This document shows positions 36,394 through 50,500 of a DNA stretch of 64,000 bases, piece by piece. Within the stretch, counting starts at the first letter, position 1; each line of letters starts with the position of its first letter. Made by a program: the position numbers and the translations under genes. The notes beneath the pieces were generated by a model, which searched no databases, was not told the DNA's origin, and saw only the letters and a list, made by a program, of their open reading frames with translations. Source of the stretch: Bos javanicus (lineage: Eukaryota > Chordata > Mammalia > Artiodactyla > Bovidae); contig NC_083885.1 in NCBI RefSeq assembly GCF_032452875.1, positions 34,761,925 to 34,825,924 of the forward strand, read 5' to 3'.

Positions 36394-37654
36394 CCTTCCC
36401 AGGAAGCTGCGTGAGCAAACACTAATGGAAGTTTACTTTCTTTAGCACTCCACTGGACCCTGAGCCCCGTCTTCCCTTCCTTACTTCCACTGCCTCTCCA
36501 GCCTCTCTCTCCTCTACCTCTGAAGGAAGGTGCTTGGGGAACCTTGCACACCTGGCTCTCAGCAAGGCCCCCATGCTCTCCGTCTGTAAATGGCCAATCA
36601 GAAACCCGGACACTAGGATCCTGGGAGTGTAGGATCTCAGCCCCGCCCTCCACCCAGGCTACCCATTACTCAGAATGTCGATGTCCCTATCCCCACCCAT
36701 TGTTTTCCTAGACTAAGTGCTATCTATTGTTGACCTTTAAACAAACTTCTCTTTCACTTAGTGTCCCACAGAGGTGATTGACCCTTTTTTTTGTAGGAAG
36801 CAGAATTGGGCTTGTCCATGGGCTGCTGGAGCCTGGGCCAGCTGCACAGTGGCCAGGAGAACTGGGCGGGTTCCTCAGTCACTGTCTCCTGAACCTGTCT
36901 TTATCTTCAGTGATTCTGCAGACATTGTAGGGCCCAGACTTTACATGATCGCAGCACATCCATGAAGAGGTTTATCTGTGAGATATTTCCTGGAAGCAGG
37001 ATTGAGGGATCAGAAGATCTAGGATGTTAGGAGAAGAGACTTGTCTGTTGGCTCCCAATGGCCTCTTCATCCAGGGAGGTCTCCTTTGCTTTTTAGAATC
37101 CCCCTTGCTACTGCCGACCCCCACCTCCAACCATCCCCTCTGCTGAGCATTCCCCAACTCACTGTGGGCATTGACATGATTCATTTTCCTATGGACCTCA
37201 TTCTCCCTAAACTTTTAATTCCTTTTCACCATCTCTTCCCACCTGCACCCCACCCCACCAAAACCCTATCTTATATTTCATCTCAATATGCAAAAGCACC
37301 AATTATGTTCATTCTGCCTCTTTGTTCCACCAAAGCACTTTCTTTATATCAATAAGAGGTTGTATCCCTCTTCTCATAGATCCAGGACTCCCTACCTCTG
37401 ACCCTCTGAGTACCTGGTTTCCCAGGAGAAATGTCCCCCTTCTTTCTACCCACTGTATTCAGCCCAGTCAGAGCCCCCTGAAGTTGGGCTTGAAGGATGG
37501 AGATTCACGCATTGCCCACTATAGACACCAGGTGGCACACAAGTACACCCTTGAGCTTGAGATGACCAACTCTGGATGAGAAAGGAGACTTCTTTCTAAA
37601 GAACACTTTCTTTTGTTTTGTTTTTTTTTTCTTTCTTTTTTTCCTTTTGTTGTT

Positions 37655-37865
37655 CTTGTTAGTTCATCGCTAAGTCTTGTTCGACTCTTTGCGACCCCAT
37701 GGACTGTAGCCTGCCAGGCTCCTCTGTCCATGGGATTTCCCAGGCAAGAATACTGGAGTGGGTTGCCATTTCCTTCTCCAGGGGATATTCCCAACCTAGG
37801 GATTGAACCCACACCTCCTGCATTGGCAGGTGGATTCTTTACCACTGAGCCACTAGGGAAGCCCG
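37655..37865 (-). mobile_element. Bov-tA SINE
   Basis: Complete minus-strand copy, preceded by a T-rich run (37610-37650). Confidence 0.92.
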
Positions 37866-38409
37866 TTCTAATGAACACTGTCTGGTTCTAATGCTTCCCC
37901 AGCATCCTGAAAGCATCTGTTGGCATGCATGCTTCTGTTTTTCAGTCCTGCTATGCACAGTGTACTTCCCAAAAGTGGACTCCCAGGACTAGTTTTAGGT
38001 AAACTGATTTTTTGAACAGCTTTATTGTGGAATAATTCACATACACATTCACCCATTTTAGGTGTGAAATGGGTGTACAGTTTTATAAATTTGGATAAAT
38101 GTATAAGACGTACAACCACCATCACATCAAGTTTTAGGATGCATCCATTGCTCAGAAAAGTTCCTTTGTGCACCCTGGCACTGCCCCGAACCTGATTCCA
38201 CACAACTACTAACTTGCTTTCTGTTGCTATAGTTTGCCTTTTTTAAAGCTTCATATAAATTGATTTTTTTTTTTACCAGCTTCTGTCTCTTAGCATAATG
38301 TTTTTGAGATTCAACCAGTAGTTTTTCTCTTTTCTTGCTGAAGAAGACTCCATATATGACACGCCACATTTTACCCATTCATCCACTGACGGACATTTGA
38401 GTGATTTCT

Positions 38410-38625
38410 CCTTTTTCCCAGGTGGTGCTAGTGGTAAAGAACCCACCCGCCAATGCAGGAGACATGAGACATGGGTTCCATCCCTGGGTCAGGAAGATCC
38501 CCTGGAGAAGGAAATGGCAACCCAGTCCAGTATTCTTGCCTGGAGAATCCCATGGACAGAACAGCCTGGTGGACTACAGTCCATGGGGTCCCAAAGAGTC
38601 GGACACGACTGAAGCGACTGAGCAT
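38410..38625 (+). mobile_element. Bov-tA SINE
   Basis: Plus-strand copy inserted in the L1 fragment, complete to gtcggacacgactgaagcga. Confidence 0.92.
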
Positions 38626-38712
38626 TTTTAGGCTATTTTCAACAAAGTCACTATGAACATTTTCAGACAAGTCCCTGGACATATGCTTTCATTTCATAAA
38701 TAGTAAATTGCT

Positions 38713-38925
38713 AGGGCTTCCCAGGTGGCAGGAGCAATAAAGAACCCACCTGTCACTGCAGGAGACATAAGAGACACAGGTTCAATCCCTAGAGGACAGC
38801 ATGGTAACCCACTCCCATATTCTTGCCTGGAGAATCCCATGGAAAGAGGAGCCTGGAAGGCTATAGTCTGGTCCATAGGGTTGCAGAGTTGGACACAACT
38901 GAAGCAACTTAGCACACATGCAAAT
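38713..38925 (+). mobile_element. Bov-tA SINE
   Basis: Second plus-strand copy in the same L1 fragment, missing part of the centre after tcaatccctag. Confidence 0.9.
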
Positions 38926-39754
38926 AGCTAACAGTGGATTCACTGAGTCATATGGAAAGTGTGTGCTTAACTTTGAAAGAAAATGTCAAACTGCCTTCCA
39001 ACTTGACTATGCCATTTTTGCATACTCATTAGCCATATATGTGAGTTCCAATTACTCCAGATTCTCACCAGCACCTCGTCTTATCAGTCTTTTACATTTG
39101 ATTAATTTAATGGATGTGTAGTGGTATCTCATTGTGGCTGGTTACCTCCCTCCATCACCCACCTTCCTCTTTCTCAGTCTCTCTCTCATGAGCCCTTGCA
39201 TGTACCTGGGATTCTGAGAGAGGGAATGGCCCCACCAGGGAAATTTCCAAAGAGGATTCAGGAAGCTGCCCTGGTTGTTTCTGGCAGGAGAGAAATTTGG
39301 TCCTCAGGCTCTCCAAATTGAGGTGTGAGCTGGAACTCCAGGAGAGGATCTGGCTTCCAGTCCAGCCATGACCTTCACCCAGTCCCTCAATGAACAGCAC
39401 ATTCAGCTGTTCGAATTAGCAAATATTTGCCAGTGCATTGTACTCTCCACCCATCTCCCCACCTCTCACTCCCAGCCAGTCATGTTCCTGACACTGGGGC
39501 CCATGGGGTGGGGGTCTCCCAAGCCAGCAGAGAGCCGGACATCCTGTTCTGACACAAGAACAGGCTCCCCTTGCCTCTGGTTTCATACCTCATGTTTTCG
39601 TGCTGTAACCTCACTTGAACCCTGCGAGGTGGCTCCTCTTATCATCACTGTTTAATGGAAGACAAAACTAGGCCTGGAACTGTGAAGTAACTTGTACCAG
39701 GTCACACAGCTGACACGTGGCAGAGCCAGGATCTCAGGGCAGGAGGGCTGGCTC

Positions 39755-39815
39755 TGAAATCACGTTGCTTCAGATTTGAAGTCACGTTGCTTCAGATTTG
39801 AAGTCACGTTGATTT
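39755..39815. repeat. 22-bp tandem repeat, about 2.7 copies
   Basis: The unit GAAGTCACGTTGCTTCAGAT plus TT is repeated; the first copy has one substitution and the third is cut short. Confidence 0.85.
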
Positions 39816-40044
39816 GAGTTGCTACAAGGAGTCTTCCTGCCCCATTTCCTCCATCATCCCTGCCCAGGAGTCTCAGGCCCAGTGGAGGGTAGTGCCCTGC
39901 CTCCACCGCTGCCACGTGAGGCCACTTCCAGAGAGTCAGCCTACCTGAGAGTTATCCCCAGCATACACCCTGGGGATCCTCAGCGCACAGGCCCCTCAGC
40001 AGGGCTGCTCGGGCCCAAGGCATCATCCAACCACCATGAAAAAG

Positions 40045-40625
40045 AGCTTGTCTGTTTTTCAAAACATTAAACACAGAACTACTACCAGCAGTTCCATTCC
40101 CAGCTCTACAGCGAAGAGAAACGAAAACATAGGACCACACAGAAACTCATAAACAAATGTTTACAACAGTGTAATTCATAAGAGTCAAAAGGAGGAAACA
40201 ACCCAAATGCCCTTCAATGAATGAATGGGTAGAAAAAATGTTGCTGCACCCACAGTGAAATATTATTTGACCATAAAAAGTAAGTACTGATATGTATTAC
40301 ACCCTAGATGAAACTCCAAAACATCATGCTGAGGGAGAGAAGCCAGATACTAAATGTCACATACCATATGATTGCTTTAATGTGATACATCCAGAATAGG
40401 TAAATCTATGGAGTCAGAGAGCAGATTAATGGTTATCGGCTCCTCAGGGGATGGGGTTATTGGCATGGAAGGTGAGGGGGTAGGAGTGGGAATGGAGAGT
40501 GACTGTTTAATGGGTAGGATATATTGCTGGGGTAATGAAAGAATTTTGTAACTAGAAAGATTGCACGAAATTGCAAATACACTAAATGCCACTGAATTGT
40601 ATACTTTATAATGGTTCATTGTAAT
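40045..40625 (+). mobile_element. L1 LINE 3' fragment
   Basis: Plus-strand wording of the L1 ORF2 end and 3' region (aacaacccaaatgcccttca; gaaatattatttgaccataa), with many changes. No open frame remains. Confidence 0.8.
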
Positions 40626-40631
40626 GTGAAT

Positions 40632-40842
40632 TTGGTGGTGGTTTAGTTGCTAAGTCGTGTCCGACTCTTGAGACTCCATAAACTGTAGCCTGCCAGGCTC
40701 CTCTGTCCTTGGGATTCTCCAGGCAAAAATAGTGGAGTGGGTGCCATTTCCTTCTCCAGGGGATCTTCCCAACCCAGGAATCAAACCCAGGTCTCCTGCC
40801 TTGCAGGCAGATTCTTTACCGACTGAGCTACAAGGGAAGACT
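40632..40842 (-). mobile_element. Bov-tA SINE
   Basis: Minus-strand copy directly following the L1 fragment. Confidence 0.9.
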
Positions 40843-40857
40843 CGATTTTTTTTAAAA

Positions 40858-41055
40858 AAGGGACTTCCCTAGTGGTCCAGTGGTTAAGAGTCTGCCTTCC
40901 AATGAGGGAGATGAGGGTTCAATCCCTGGTGGGGGAACTAAGATCCCACATACCTCTAGGGATCTAAGCCTGAGCACCCCCAACTCCTGAGCCAGGAGAT
41001 CTTGCTTGCACAACAAAGACCTGATGCAGCCAAAAATAAATAATTTTTTTTTAAA
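40858..41055 (+). mobile_element. CHR-type SINE
   Basis: Plus-strand, longer CHR variant with an internal extension (ctcctgagccaggagatctt) and an (AAATA)-like tail, 480 bases upstream of the CES3 ATG. Confidence 0.85.
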
Positions 41056-41538
41056 GGGGGCATCAACCCCAGTTCCCTCTACCCTGCTGCAGAGCTCAGG
41101 TGCCCCTCCAGCAGGTAGGACCAGACAGTGGCCCCCACCCCAGTGAGCTGGCTCACTCAGAGCAGGACTGGCACCGGGGTCATGTCCACTACTCACTCAG
41201 GTAGGTGATATGTGTGTCTTGCAGTGAGTGTACAAAGTGTTCTGGAAGTCTTGGTGCCAGGAGAGCTGGAACTTGAACCCAGGGTTGTAGAGCACCTTCC
41301 CTTGCCTAGGGCTGTCATATCACCCAGGCTCCTGCTGGCAGGGCTGCTCTCCCAGCCCCACCTCCCTCCTCCCCCAACCTGGGTGCTAGACTCTGGGTCT
41401 TTGGACTGGCCACCAGTCAGGTTGGGGCGGTCTGCTGAGGCTTTCCTAACAGCCGTTTAGAGATTGGCTGTGCCAAAGGGCAGGGACATTGTTCTACCTT
41501 CCACCACTTCTGCCCACAGTTGAGTGTGAGTAAGAAGC

Positions 41539-44500
41539 ATGGGCACAGTGGTAAGAACCGGGTCCAGGGCCCTGGTCGGGGTGGCCTGTCTGCTCCTGGC
41601 ATTCTCTGCTACAGACACTGGTAAGACACACCCGCAGGGCCTGCAGAGGTGGGAGCTTCTGGGTTGGTGGGAGGACTTGGAGGAAGGGGCAAGAGTTGGG
41701 TAGGGACAGGGAAGGTGGGCAGCCTGCTCAGAGAAGGAGCCCTCTGTTCTGTTCAGTTGTTCACCGGAATGCCAAGGGTTGAACATCCTCTCTGGGCAGG
41801 GGCAACCATCCGGGTAATGCTACCCACCTCTTTTTTTTATTATGATAAAACATACAAAACATAAAATTTACCATTTTGACCATTTTTAAGTGCAATTTGT
41901 CATGTTTTTAAGAGTTCCTAGGATTTCATTTAATCAGTAAGACACAGACATAGAAATGATTATCATGAGAAAGAAAGTTTACTTGCCATTCCCTAGAAAC
42001 AGGGCCACTCAGGGAAGCAGGGGTCCCTCAGGAGGCAGAGGAAATGAACAGGGTGGGGAGGGATGTGGATGAGAGCTTTCATTGTTTCCTGTGGGAGGAA
42101 CAGGTGAGACAGGCAGAGTAGGTCTGGGTTAGCTCACTGGAATGGTTTCAGTAGGTTCTGGGGCACGGGGCTGTCCCTAGTTGTCCGGGACTTGGCCTTG
42201 CATTGATTAGGGCAGGTGGTTAGTTGCCAGGAGCATTAGGGTGCCCAGAGGTGGCGGGGGCCGGGGGCATGGCCTCTGGATGGACTGTGAAGGGCACATG
42301 TCTCAGTGAGTGGTTTACCATCTCTAAGAACTGGCTAGCCCTGGGAGGGCAAGGCCAGCGAGCCAGATGTCAAATTATCAGAACAGAAAAACCAAAAAGA
42401 TAAGGTTGTCACACCTTATTCAGCAGGTGAGAGTTAAGAGAGGGCAAGTGGCCGGCCCAAGCCCACCACCCACTGCCCACCTGGCAGGTCTGTGGGTTGC
42501 AGGGTAGTTTAGCTTGATCACTACGGGGAACTGACTCAATCTGGAGAAGAGGTGGGGAGAGGACTTAGGTGGTAGTCACAAGACCCGTTTCACAGGTAGG
42601 CTGGGGCAGTTCATCAGAGTGCTCAGAACCCGGCCTGGCAGAGGAGGTGCTCAGAGAGCAGACTAGTGGGTCCATCTGCCACCCCATGCACACTCACCCA
42701 CAGCCCCTCTGTCCTGCCCTCAGGGCCGGGGGTCACTCAGCCTGAAGTGGACACACCCCTGGGCCGTGTGCGAGGCCGGCAGGTGGGCGTGAAGGGCACA
42801 GACCGTCTTGTGAACGTCTTCTTGGGCATCCCATTCGCCCAGCCGCCCCTGGGGCCCCACCGGTTCTCGGCCCCGCGCCCAGCGGAGTCTTGGGAGGGCG
42901 TGCGAGATGCCAGCAGGGCCCACGCCGTGTGAGTAGCCCCGCGGAGGTGGGCAGGCAGGCAGGTGGCAGGGGTCCAGCTACCTGGGCTGGTGGGGCTGAC
43001 CCATTGGCCCTCGGGCTCCTCCTCCACCACAGGTGCCCACAGGATCCGGAGAGAATGAACAACAGCAGATTTACGCTGGACGGAAAGCACCAGACCTTCC
43101 CCATTTCGGAGGACTGCCTGATCCTCAACATATACAGCCCGGCTGAGGCCCCCTCGGGGGCAGGAAGGCCAGTGAGCTGCCTAGAGGGCCCTGTCCACCC
43201 AGCCAGTGCGGCCAGGCTTGATTTCTCCCCACCCCCGCTTCGAAAGTGCTCCAGGAGTCCCCAGAAGGCCCTGAGCCAGTCAATGGGCAGCCGCAATCAC
43301 TGACCCACGGCCGTCTCTGCAGGTCATGGTGTGGTTCCACGGGGGCTCTCTCGTGACTGGCACCGCCACCTCCCACGATGGGTCTGCCCTGGCTGCCTAT
43401 GGGGACGTGGTCGTGGTCACAGTCCAGTACCGCCTGGGCTTCCTTGGCTTTTTCAGGTGAGGCAGCAGGCCTGGCGGAGGGCAGTGACTGCATAGGGTGA
43501 GGGTCCGGAACTCGAAGCGAGACCGGGTCCCAGGCAAGCAGGGTGCTGGGCCAAGAAGAGTCAGCTGAGGCTCCACTCCCTTGGGGGAGGGGCTCAGCCA
43601 AAGCCAGGGTTTGACTTGGGCCTTTGGGCACAAGACTTTGGCTCCTGGCCTGTGGGTCAACAGAGTCTGTAGGGTCAAGAAACAACACATTCCAGAAGCC
43701 GCTGGAGAGCCAAAGCTGGCGGGTTGCCCAGCCAGGCCCACCCATCCCACATACTGGGAATCTTGCTACTGGGCGTCGCTCATAGCCAGGCCAGATTGAG
43801 GAGCAAGGGAAGGTGGGGCATCCCAGGGGCTGATTCAGAGCAAAACTTCAGAGGCTGAGGAAGATCTGTCAAGGGATCCAACCGGCCCTAACCACTGCCC
43901 CACCCAACTGCCAGCACTGGGGACAAGCACGCTCCTGGCAACTGGGGCTTCCTCGACGTCGTGGCTGCTCTGCGCTGGGTGCAGGGGAACATCACCCCCT
44001 TTGGGGGTGACTTCAACTCTGTCACCATCTTTGGTGAATCTAGCGGGGCCTCTGTCGTCTCTGCCCTGGTGAGTCACCCCAGGGAGGGAGCCAGCATTGG
44101 TATCTCCTGTGGTCCCAGACCTCCCGGATCTTCTGCCCTCCTCTGACAGCCATCTGTCCTCCACATTGCCCTCAGGTCCTGTCCCCGCTGGCTGCAGGGC
44201 TGTTCCACAGAGCTATAGCACAGAGTGGAATCATCACCGTACCGGGGTTACTGGATCCTAACCCCTGGCTCCTGGCTCAGGTCTGCATTTCTTTCACTCT
44301 CTCACCCCCTGTACACCTGCCCTATGCTTGCTCTTGGAGTCCCAGGGCGGAGGTGTTAACCAGTAGCCAGCTCCTTGCTGGCAGAGAGGGACACACTAGG
44401 CTGAAGGAAACACATGACCAGTGAGAACTCAGGGAAAACCGCCAGAGCTCCTAGGGTGTGACATGGTCCCTGAAGTCATCCCTCCAGCCTCACGGGCTAC

Positions 44501-47500
44501 CTGACCCTGCTCCAGCCTCAGCACCAACCACGGTCCCCTCCCTGCCAGAGTAGCGCACACATGACTCCCTCCCCACCTAAACCCTCTCTCCTTTCCTTGT
44601 GTGCCTGCATACTAAATCACTTCAGTTGTGTCCAACCCTTTGGGACCCTGTGGCCTATAGCCCACCAGACTCCTCTGTCCATGGCAGTCTCCAGGCAAGA
44701 ATACTGGAGTGGGTTGCTGTACCCTCCTCCAGGGGATCTTCCCAGACTTAGGGATCGAACCTACATCTCTCACATCTCCTGCGCTGGCAGACAAGTTCTT
44801 TATGACTAGCATCAACTCCTTCCCTTACTCCATAAAACTTTTTTGAGCCCACTGACTCTGGGACTAGAGTTAATTAGATAATGACACTGTTCTCACAGGG
44901 GTAGAGGGGACCCAGACACACACACACACACACACAGATAGTGACAGTAATGACTTAATGGGGGACATATGGAGTGCCTGGGGACCACCCAAGCTGGTGG
45001 GCAAGGAAAGCTTATCTGAGTTGGTGGTGGATCTCTGGCCAGTGTCAAGGTCCTGTCTCTTACATCATTGACCCGTTTCTCCTACAAATTTGTCCTCTGT
45101 GGGAGGCAGAGGGCTGGAAGTGGGCACTGATGGGCGAGAGGGAGTCAAGACACTTTTCTTTCCCAGACCCTCGCAGACTCCTTGGCCTGCAACTCTGACT
45201 CCTCGGCTGAGATGGTGCAGTGCCTTCGGCAGAAGACGATCAAGGAGATGATCCTCGCCTACAAGTCGGTATGCTCACTTCTTGGGGAATGGCAGTGGGC
45301 AGTGACACAGAGGGGATTCTGTCCAGTGCCTGCAGGAGCAGAGGGCCAATCATCAGTGCAGGGTGAGGCAGCTACCCAGGAGGCGAAGGGTCTGGGGGCA
45401 TGAAGAGGGGGGCCACCCCAGTCCTGAGGGTCTTCTAGCAAAGAAGACGGCTTAAAAGCATCATGGGCCTGGTCTCCCAACTCCCTCCAGTCTTCTCACC
45501 TTGGTGATCTCATCCCCTCTCTTCTTAAGGCTCAGCCACCCAGGCAGGCAGCCAAGGCATCTCTAGGGTCCCATCTGTTGAGGGCCTGACTGGGAGGCTC
45601 TCTGCTTTGTTTTCTCCTGTAGAAAAAAATAGCTTCGTACAACATCGACGGCACCTTCTTTCCCAAGAGCGCTGAGGAGCTCCTGAGGGAGAGGCAGTTC
45701 CCCTCTGTGCCCTTCCTCTTCGGTTTCAACAACCATGAGTTTGGCTGGCTCATCCCCAGGGTGAGTGTGCCCTTCAAGGCCCTCCCTGCCCCATGTGGTT
45801 CTCTCCCACCCCGACATCATCTCCATGTGCTGTGAGCTCAGACCCTTCTGTCTCATAGGTGAGGAAGCAGAGGCTGACCCAGTTTCATTTTCTCAAAGCA
45901 GATATTTCCTTCTTAGGGACCACATTTTTGTACTTTCTAGGAAGTACTGATCCATAGCATATTCCTGCCTTGGTGTCTGGTTTATGAATCAGGCTCTATG
46001 AGACTAGTTTGTGTGACTCTGTACCTGAGAGACCAAGCCCCCAAGATTCCCAGGTTTCTGACAATGTCAAGTCACTGGGAGACATCATGGCCCACGTGCC
46101 TTCCAGTCCTTTTCAGGTGCACAGAACACCCCACACAGTGTCACCGTCATACCTTCCTTCTAAGCATCTTCTCATATTTCATTCTCACTCTCCCACCCAT
46201 CTTCACAATGAATGAATTTAATGCCTGCAAAACCTTCCACAAAGAAAGGGTCGTCTCATAATTTTCCTTCATTTCATTGCTTCGGCAGCTTCTCATTTTA
46301 ATCACTGAAGCTAATATTGCAGTGAATGTCTTCATGTCCACAGCTTTGTCCTTTGACTTATTTCCTTGGATTTAATTCCCAGGGGGACATTTGGGTGCTT
46401 GTTAGATGAAAGCCTTAAGCAATGTTGACACTCACTGAAGTTTGTAGGAGTTTACAGTCCAGGTGTGTGTGTGTGTGTGTGTAATAGCAAAAGAGTGCCC
46501 TGGACTCTGGTAGGCAGCCTTGCCCCCACACTTGCAACATTGAATTGTGAGTGTTAAGTGAAAGACAGCCGACTTGGCTGGCTCCCAAGACATAGGCAAA
46601 CCTGTCTGGTGTGGAACGCTGTGCCCAGGACTTTGTAGCTAAAGATATTTCTCAGGTTGGTGACTCAGCGGGCTGCTCACCCCATCACTAGTGCAGGCGT
46701 TCCTTCCACTCTCCATAGGAGCACAACCATAGCATTTTCAGCCAACTAGATGTTTACTAAGTATCCACGGCGAAAGCTTTAGCCATGAAAAGTAATCTGT
46801 ATTCCTAATGGAAACCTCTCCACTTCTTACATGTTGCTATTGGTACCGCACTTTCTGAAATTACTTCACTGATTCAAGCTGCCACCAGCAATGTCTACAG
46901 GTTTTTTGTTTTGTTTTGTTTCATTTCGTTTGACTGCTATGAGGCTTGGGGGATCTTAGTTCCCCGACTAGGAATCAAACCCAGGCCCCTTGTGGTGGAA
47001 GCACAGAGTCCTAACCACTTGATCACCAGTGAAGTCCCTGGAATCTACAGGCTTTCTTGCAACCTTACCAGCATTTGCAGAGCACAATTTTTTAAATGTC
47101 AACTTTTAAAAAATATAATTTACATAGCATAAAAGTTACCTCTTTAAAGTGTACAATTCAGTGGTTCTTAGTATACTCACAAAGCTGTGCAGCCATCACC
47201 ATATCTTATTCCAGAACATTTGCTTCACCATCACACAGAAAGAAGCCCATACCCATTTAGCTGTCACTTCCCATCCCTCCCCATGGCCCCCACCCCAGCA
47301 CTTGGCAATCATGAATCTACTTTCTATCTCTGATCTACTCTCTGTCAAGTCTATGGATTTGCCTCTTCTGGACATTTCATATAATAGAATCATACACTAT
47401 TTGGGGTTTTGTGTCTGACTTCTTTCACCTAATATAATGTTTTCAAGGGGCGTCTATGTTGTAGTGGATATCAGTACTTCCCTCTTTTTTATGGCTGAAA

Positions 47501-50500
47501 AGTTCAGTGTATGGGAGAAGGCAATGGCACCCCACTCCAGTACTGTTGTCTGGAAAATCCCATGGATGGAGGAGCCTGGTAGGCTGCAGTCTGTGGGGTC
47601 GCTAAGAGTTGGACACGACTGAACGACTTCACTTTCACTTTCCACTTTCATGTATTGGAGAAGGAAATGGCAATCCACTCTAGTGTTCTTGCCTGGAGAA
47701 TCCCATGGACGGAGAAGCCTGGTGGGCTGCAGTCCATGGGGTCGCACAGAGTCGGACACGACTGAAGCGACTTAGTAGTAGTAGTAGTTCAGTATGGATA
47801 CACCACATTTGTTTATCCATTCATCAGTTGATAGACAGTTGGGTTGTTTCCACCTTTTTGGCTCTTATGGATTCCCCTGCTATGAACGTTTGTGTACCAG
47901 TTTTTGTGCAAATATATGCCTTAATTGGTCTTGGTTATATACTCAGGGATGGAACCAGTGGGTCATGGATTAAGTCTATGCTTAATCATTTCAGGAACTG
48001 CTGAAGTATTTTTCAAAGTAGCTGCACCACTTTATATTCCCACCAGCAGTGTGTAAGGATTTCAATTATTCCACATGCTTGCCAATGCTTGTTAATATCT
48101 TTTGTTTTGATTGTAGTCATCCCAGTGGGTGTGAAGTGGTATCTCATTGTGGTTTTGAGTTGCACTTCCCTAGTGACTAAAATGGTGAACATCTTTTCAT
48201 GTGCTTATCAGCCATTTTAATATTTCCTTTGGAGAACTGTCTTCTGTTTTGCCCATTTTTAAATTGAATTATTTGTCTTTTTATTGTTGAGTTGTAAAAT
48301 TTTTCATATATTCCAGGTATATGATTTTCAAATATTTTTCCCATTCTGTGGATTGTATTTTCACGTTGTTGACAGTATCCTTTGCCACACAATTAAAAAA
48401 AAATTGATGAAGTTTATCTGTTCTTCTGTTGTTTGCCCTTTTTTTTTTTGTCATACCTAAGAAATGATTGCTAAATCCAAGGTCATAAAGGTTTACCTCT
48501 ATGATTACTTCTCAGAATTTTATAGTTTTAGCTGTTATATTTAGGTCTAGATTCATTTCAAGTTAATTTTTGTATATGGTGTGAGCTAGGGCTCTTTTGC
48601 ACATGGTATCTTCTTGTCCCTGCATGATCTGTTGAAAAAAACTATTATTTTCTTATTGAACTGTCTTGGTGCCCTTATTGAAAATCAGCTGGTCATGAAT
48701 GAAGGTGTTTATTTCTGGACTTTGAATTCTACTTTATTCATTTATCCTTATGCCACTGCCATAGTATCTTGATTACAGCAGTATTATAGTAAGTTTTAAA
48801 ATTGGGAAGTGTGAATTCCTCAACTCTGTTCTTCTTTTTCAAGATTGCTATATTATTTTGTCAGAGTTGCCATAACAAAGAACCACAATCTGAGTGGCTT
48901 AAACAATGGACATTAAGTGTCTCACAGTCCTAGAGGCTACAAGTCTGAAATCAAGATGTTAGCAAGATTGGTTCCTTCTAAGTGTTGTGAGAGAGAATCC
49001 ATGCCTCTTTTTAATGTTTCCGTTGGCCTCGTGTATTCCTTGGCTTAAAGATGGCGTTCTCTCTCTGGCTTTCCCTCTGACCTATCTATCTCTGTGCAAA
49101 TTCCCCCTTTTACAAGGACACCAGACATACTAGACAGTGCTCTGTGCTCAGTTGCTTCTGACTCTTTGTGACACCATGGACTGTAGCCTGTCAGGCTCCT
49201 TTGTCCATGGGATTTCCCAGGGAAGAGTACTGGAGTAGGTTGCCATTTCCTTCTCCAGGGGATTTTCCTGACTCAGGGATTGAACATGCGACTCTTGTGT
49301 CTCCTGCATTGCAGGCAGATTCTTTACCCACTGCGCCATCAGGGAAGCTGATACTAGACTAGAGCCCACCCTAATGATTACCTCTGTAATCAACTGAACT
49401 TGACTAATGGCCTCATCTTTACACAAGATCACATTCTGAGGTACTGGGGATTATGACTCCACGTATATTTATGTGGAGACACAATCAGTCCATAATTGTT
49501 TAGCTATTCTGAGTCCCTTGCACTCCCATGTGAATCGTGGTTGGCTTGTCCATTCCTGAAAAGAAAAAAAAAAAAGCAACTGAGATTCTGATTGGATCAC
49601 GCTGAATCTCTAGTTCAATTTGGGAAGTATTGTCATTTTAACAATATTAAGTCTTTCAATCCATGAACATGGAACATCTTCACATTTAGTTAAGTCTTCT
49701 TTAATTTCTCTCAATTATGTCTTCTAGCTTTTAATGTACAGTCTTGTACTTCCCTTATTAAATTTATTCCTAAGTATTTTATTCTTTTCAATGCTATTGT
49801 AAATGGAATTGTTTTCTTCATGTCACCTTCAGATTATTCATTGCTAGTGTATAGGAGCAATTGGGATATTGATCTTGTAGAACAACTGTTTAAAAAGTTT
49901 TGCTACTTTAGCTTCTGTGGCCTTTAGTTTAGTACCTTAATTCCTAGTGAAGATTAACGTCTCCTCTTGGGTATACACTTTTTGTGTTTGTTTATCTGTG
50001 AATTTTTTGTTCCTGCCACTACAAAGATTAGCCAAGAGTCTGGGAGCCATGAAAATAACTTTAATAACTTTAACCTTTCTATCCTGCTTACTCTGTCAAG
50101 GCCTTTATGCATTAACCCAGTTCACATAACAATCCCATGAGGTAAGATATTGTTCCTCCTTTTACAGATTAAAAGGGGCTTCCCTCATAGCTCAGTATTC
50201 TTGGGCTTCCCTTGTGGCTCAGCTAGTAAAGAATTCGCCTGAAATGTGGGAGACCTGGGTTCGATTCCTGGGTTGGGAAGATCCCCTAGAGAAGGGAAAG
50301 GTTACCCAGTCCAGTACTCTGGCCTGGAGAATTCCATGGACTTATGCAGTCCATGGGGTCGCAAAGAGTCAGACATGACTGAGCAACTGTTACTCACTTA
50401 CAGATTAAGAAACTGTGACATAGAGAGTTTAAGTAACTGGTTCATGTTATGTACCTAGTAAGTAGTGGAGCTGGGACTTAAACCAGAGACCCAGCTTTTA

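Larger units (their letters stand above)
37985..39140 (-). mobile_element. L1 LINE 3' fragment with two SINE insertions
   Basis: L1 wording on the complement (ttttgaacagctttattg; gatgtgtagtggtatctcat) continues across 37985-38407, 38626-38712 and 38926-39140, interrupted by two Bov-tA copies. Confidence 0.75.
36394..41538. other. CES2-CES3 intergenic spacer
   Basis: About 5.1 kb. 36,420-37,600 has no recognised repeat or gene. From 37,655 on it is mostly SINE and L1 sequence. The CES3 5' flank (41,100-41,538) contains no clear TATA box. No leftover carboxylesterase exon was recognised. Confidence 0.6.
47080..50000 (-). mobile_element. L1 LINE ORF2/3' fragment with nested insertions
   Basis: The largest L1 remnant in the window fills most of CES3 intron 8. 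Complement wording such as gtgtgaagtggtatctcatt and tttttgtatatggtgtgag follows the L1 order. It is split by BovA2 (47512-47790) and by a second, unassigned repeat from about 48850 to 49495 that itself holds a Bov-tA. The L1 text resumes at about 49500 (tgagtcccttgcactcccat). Confidence 0.8.
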
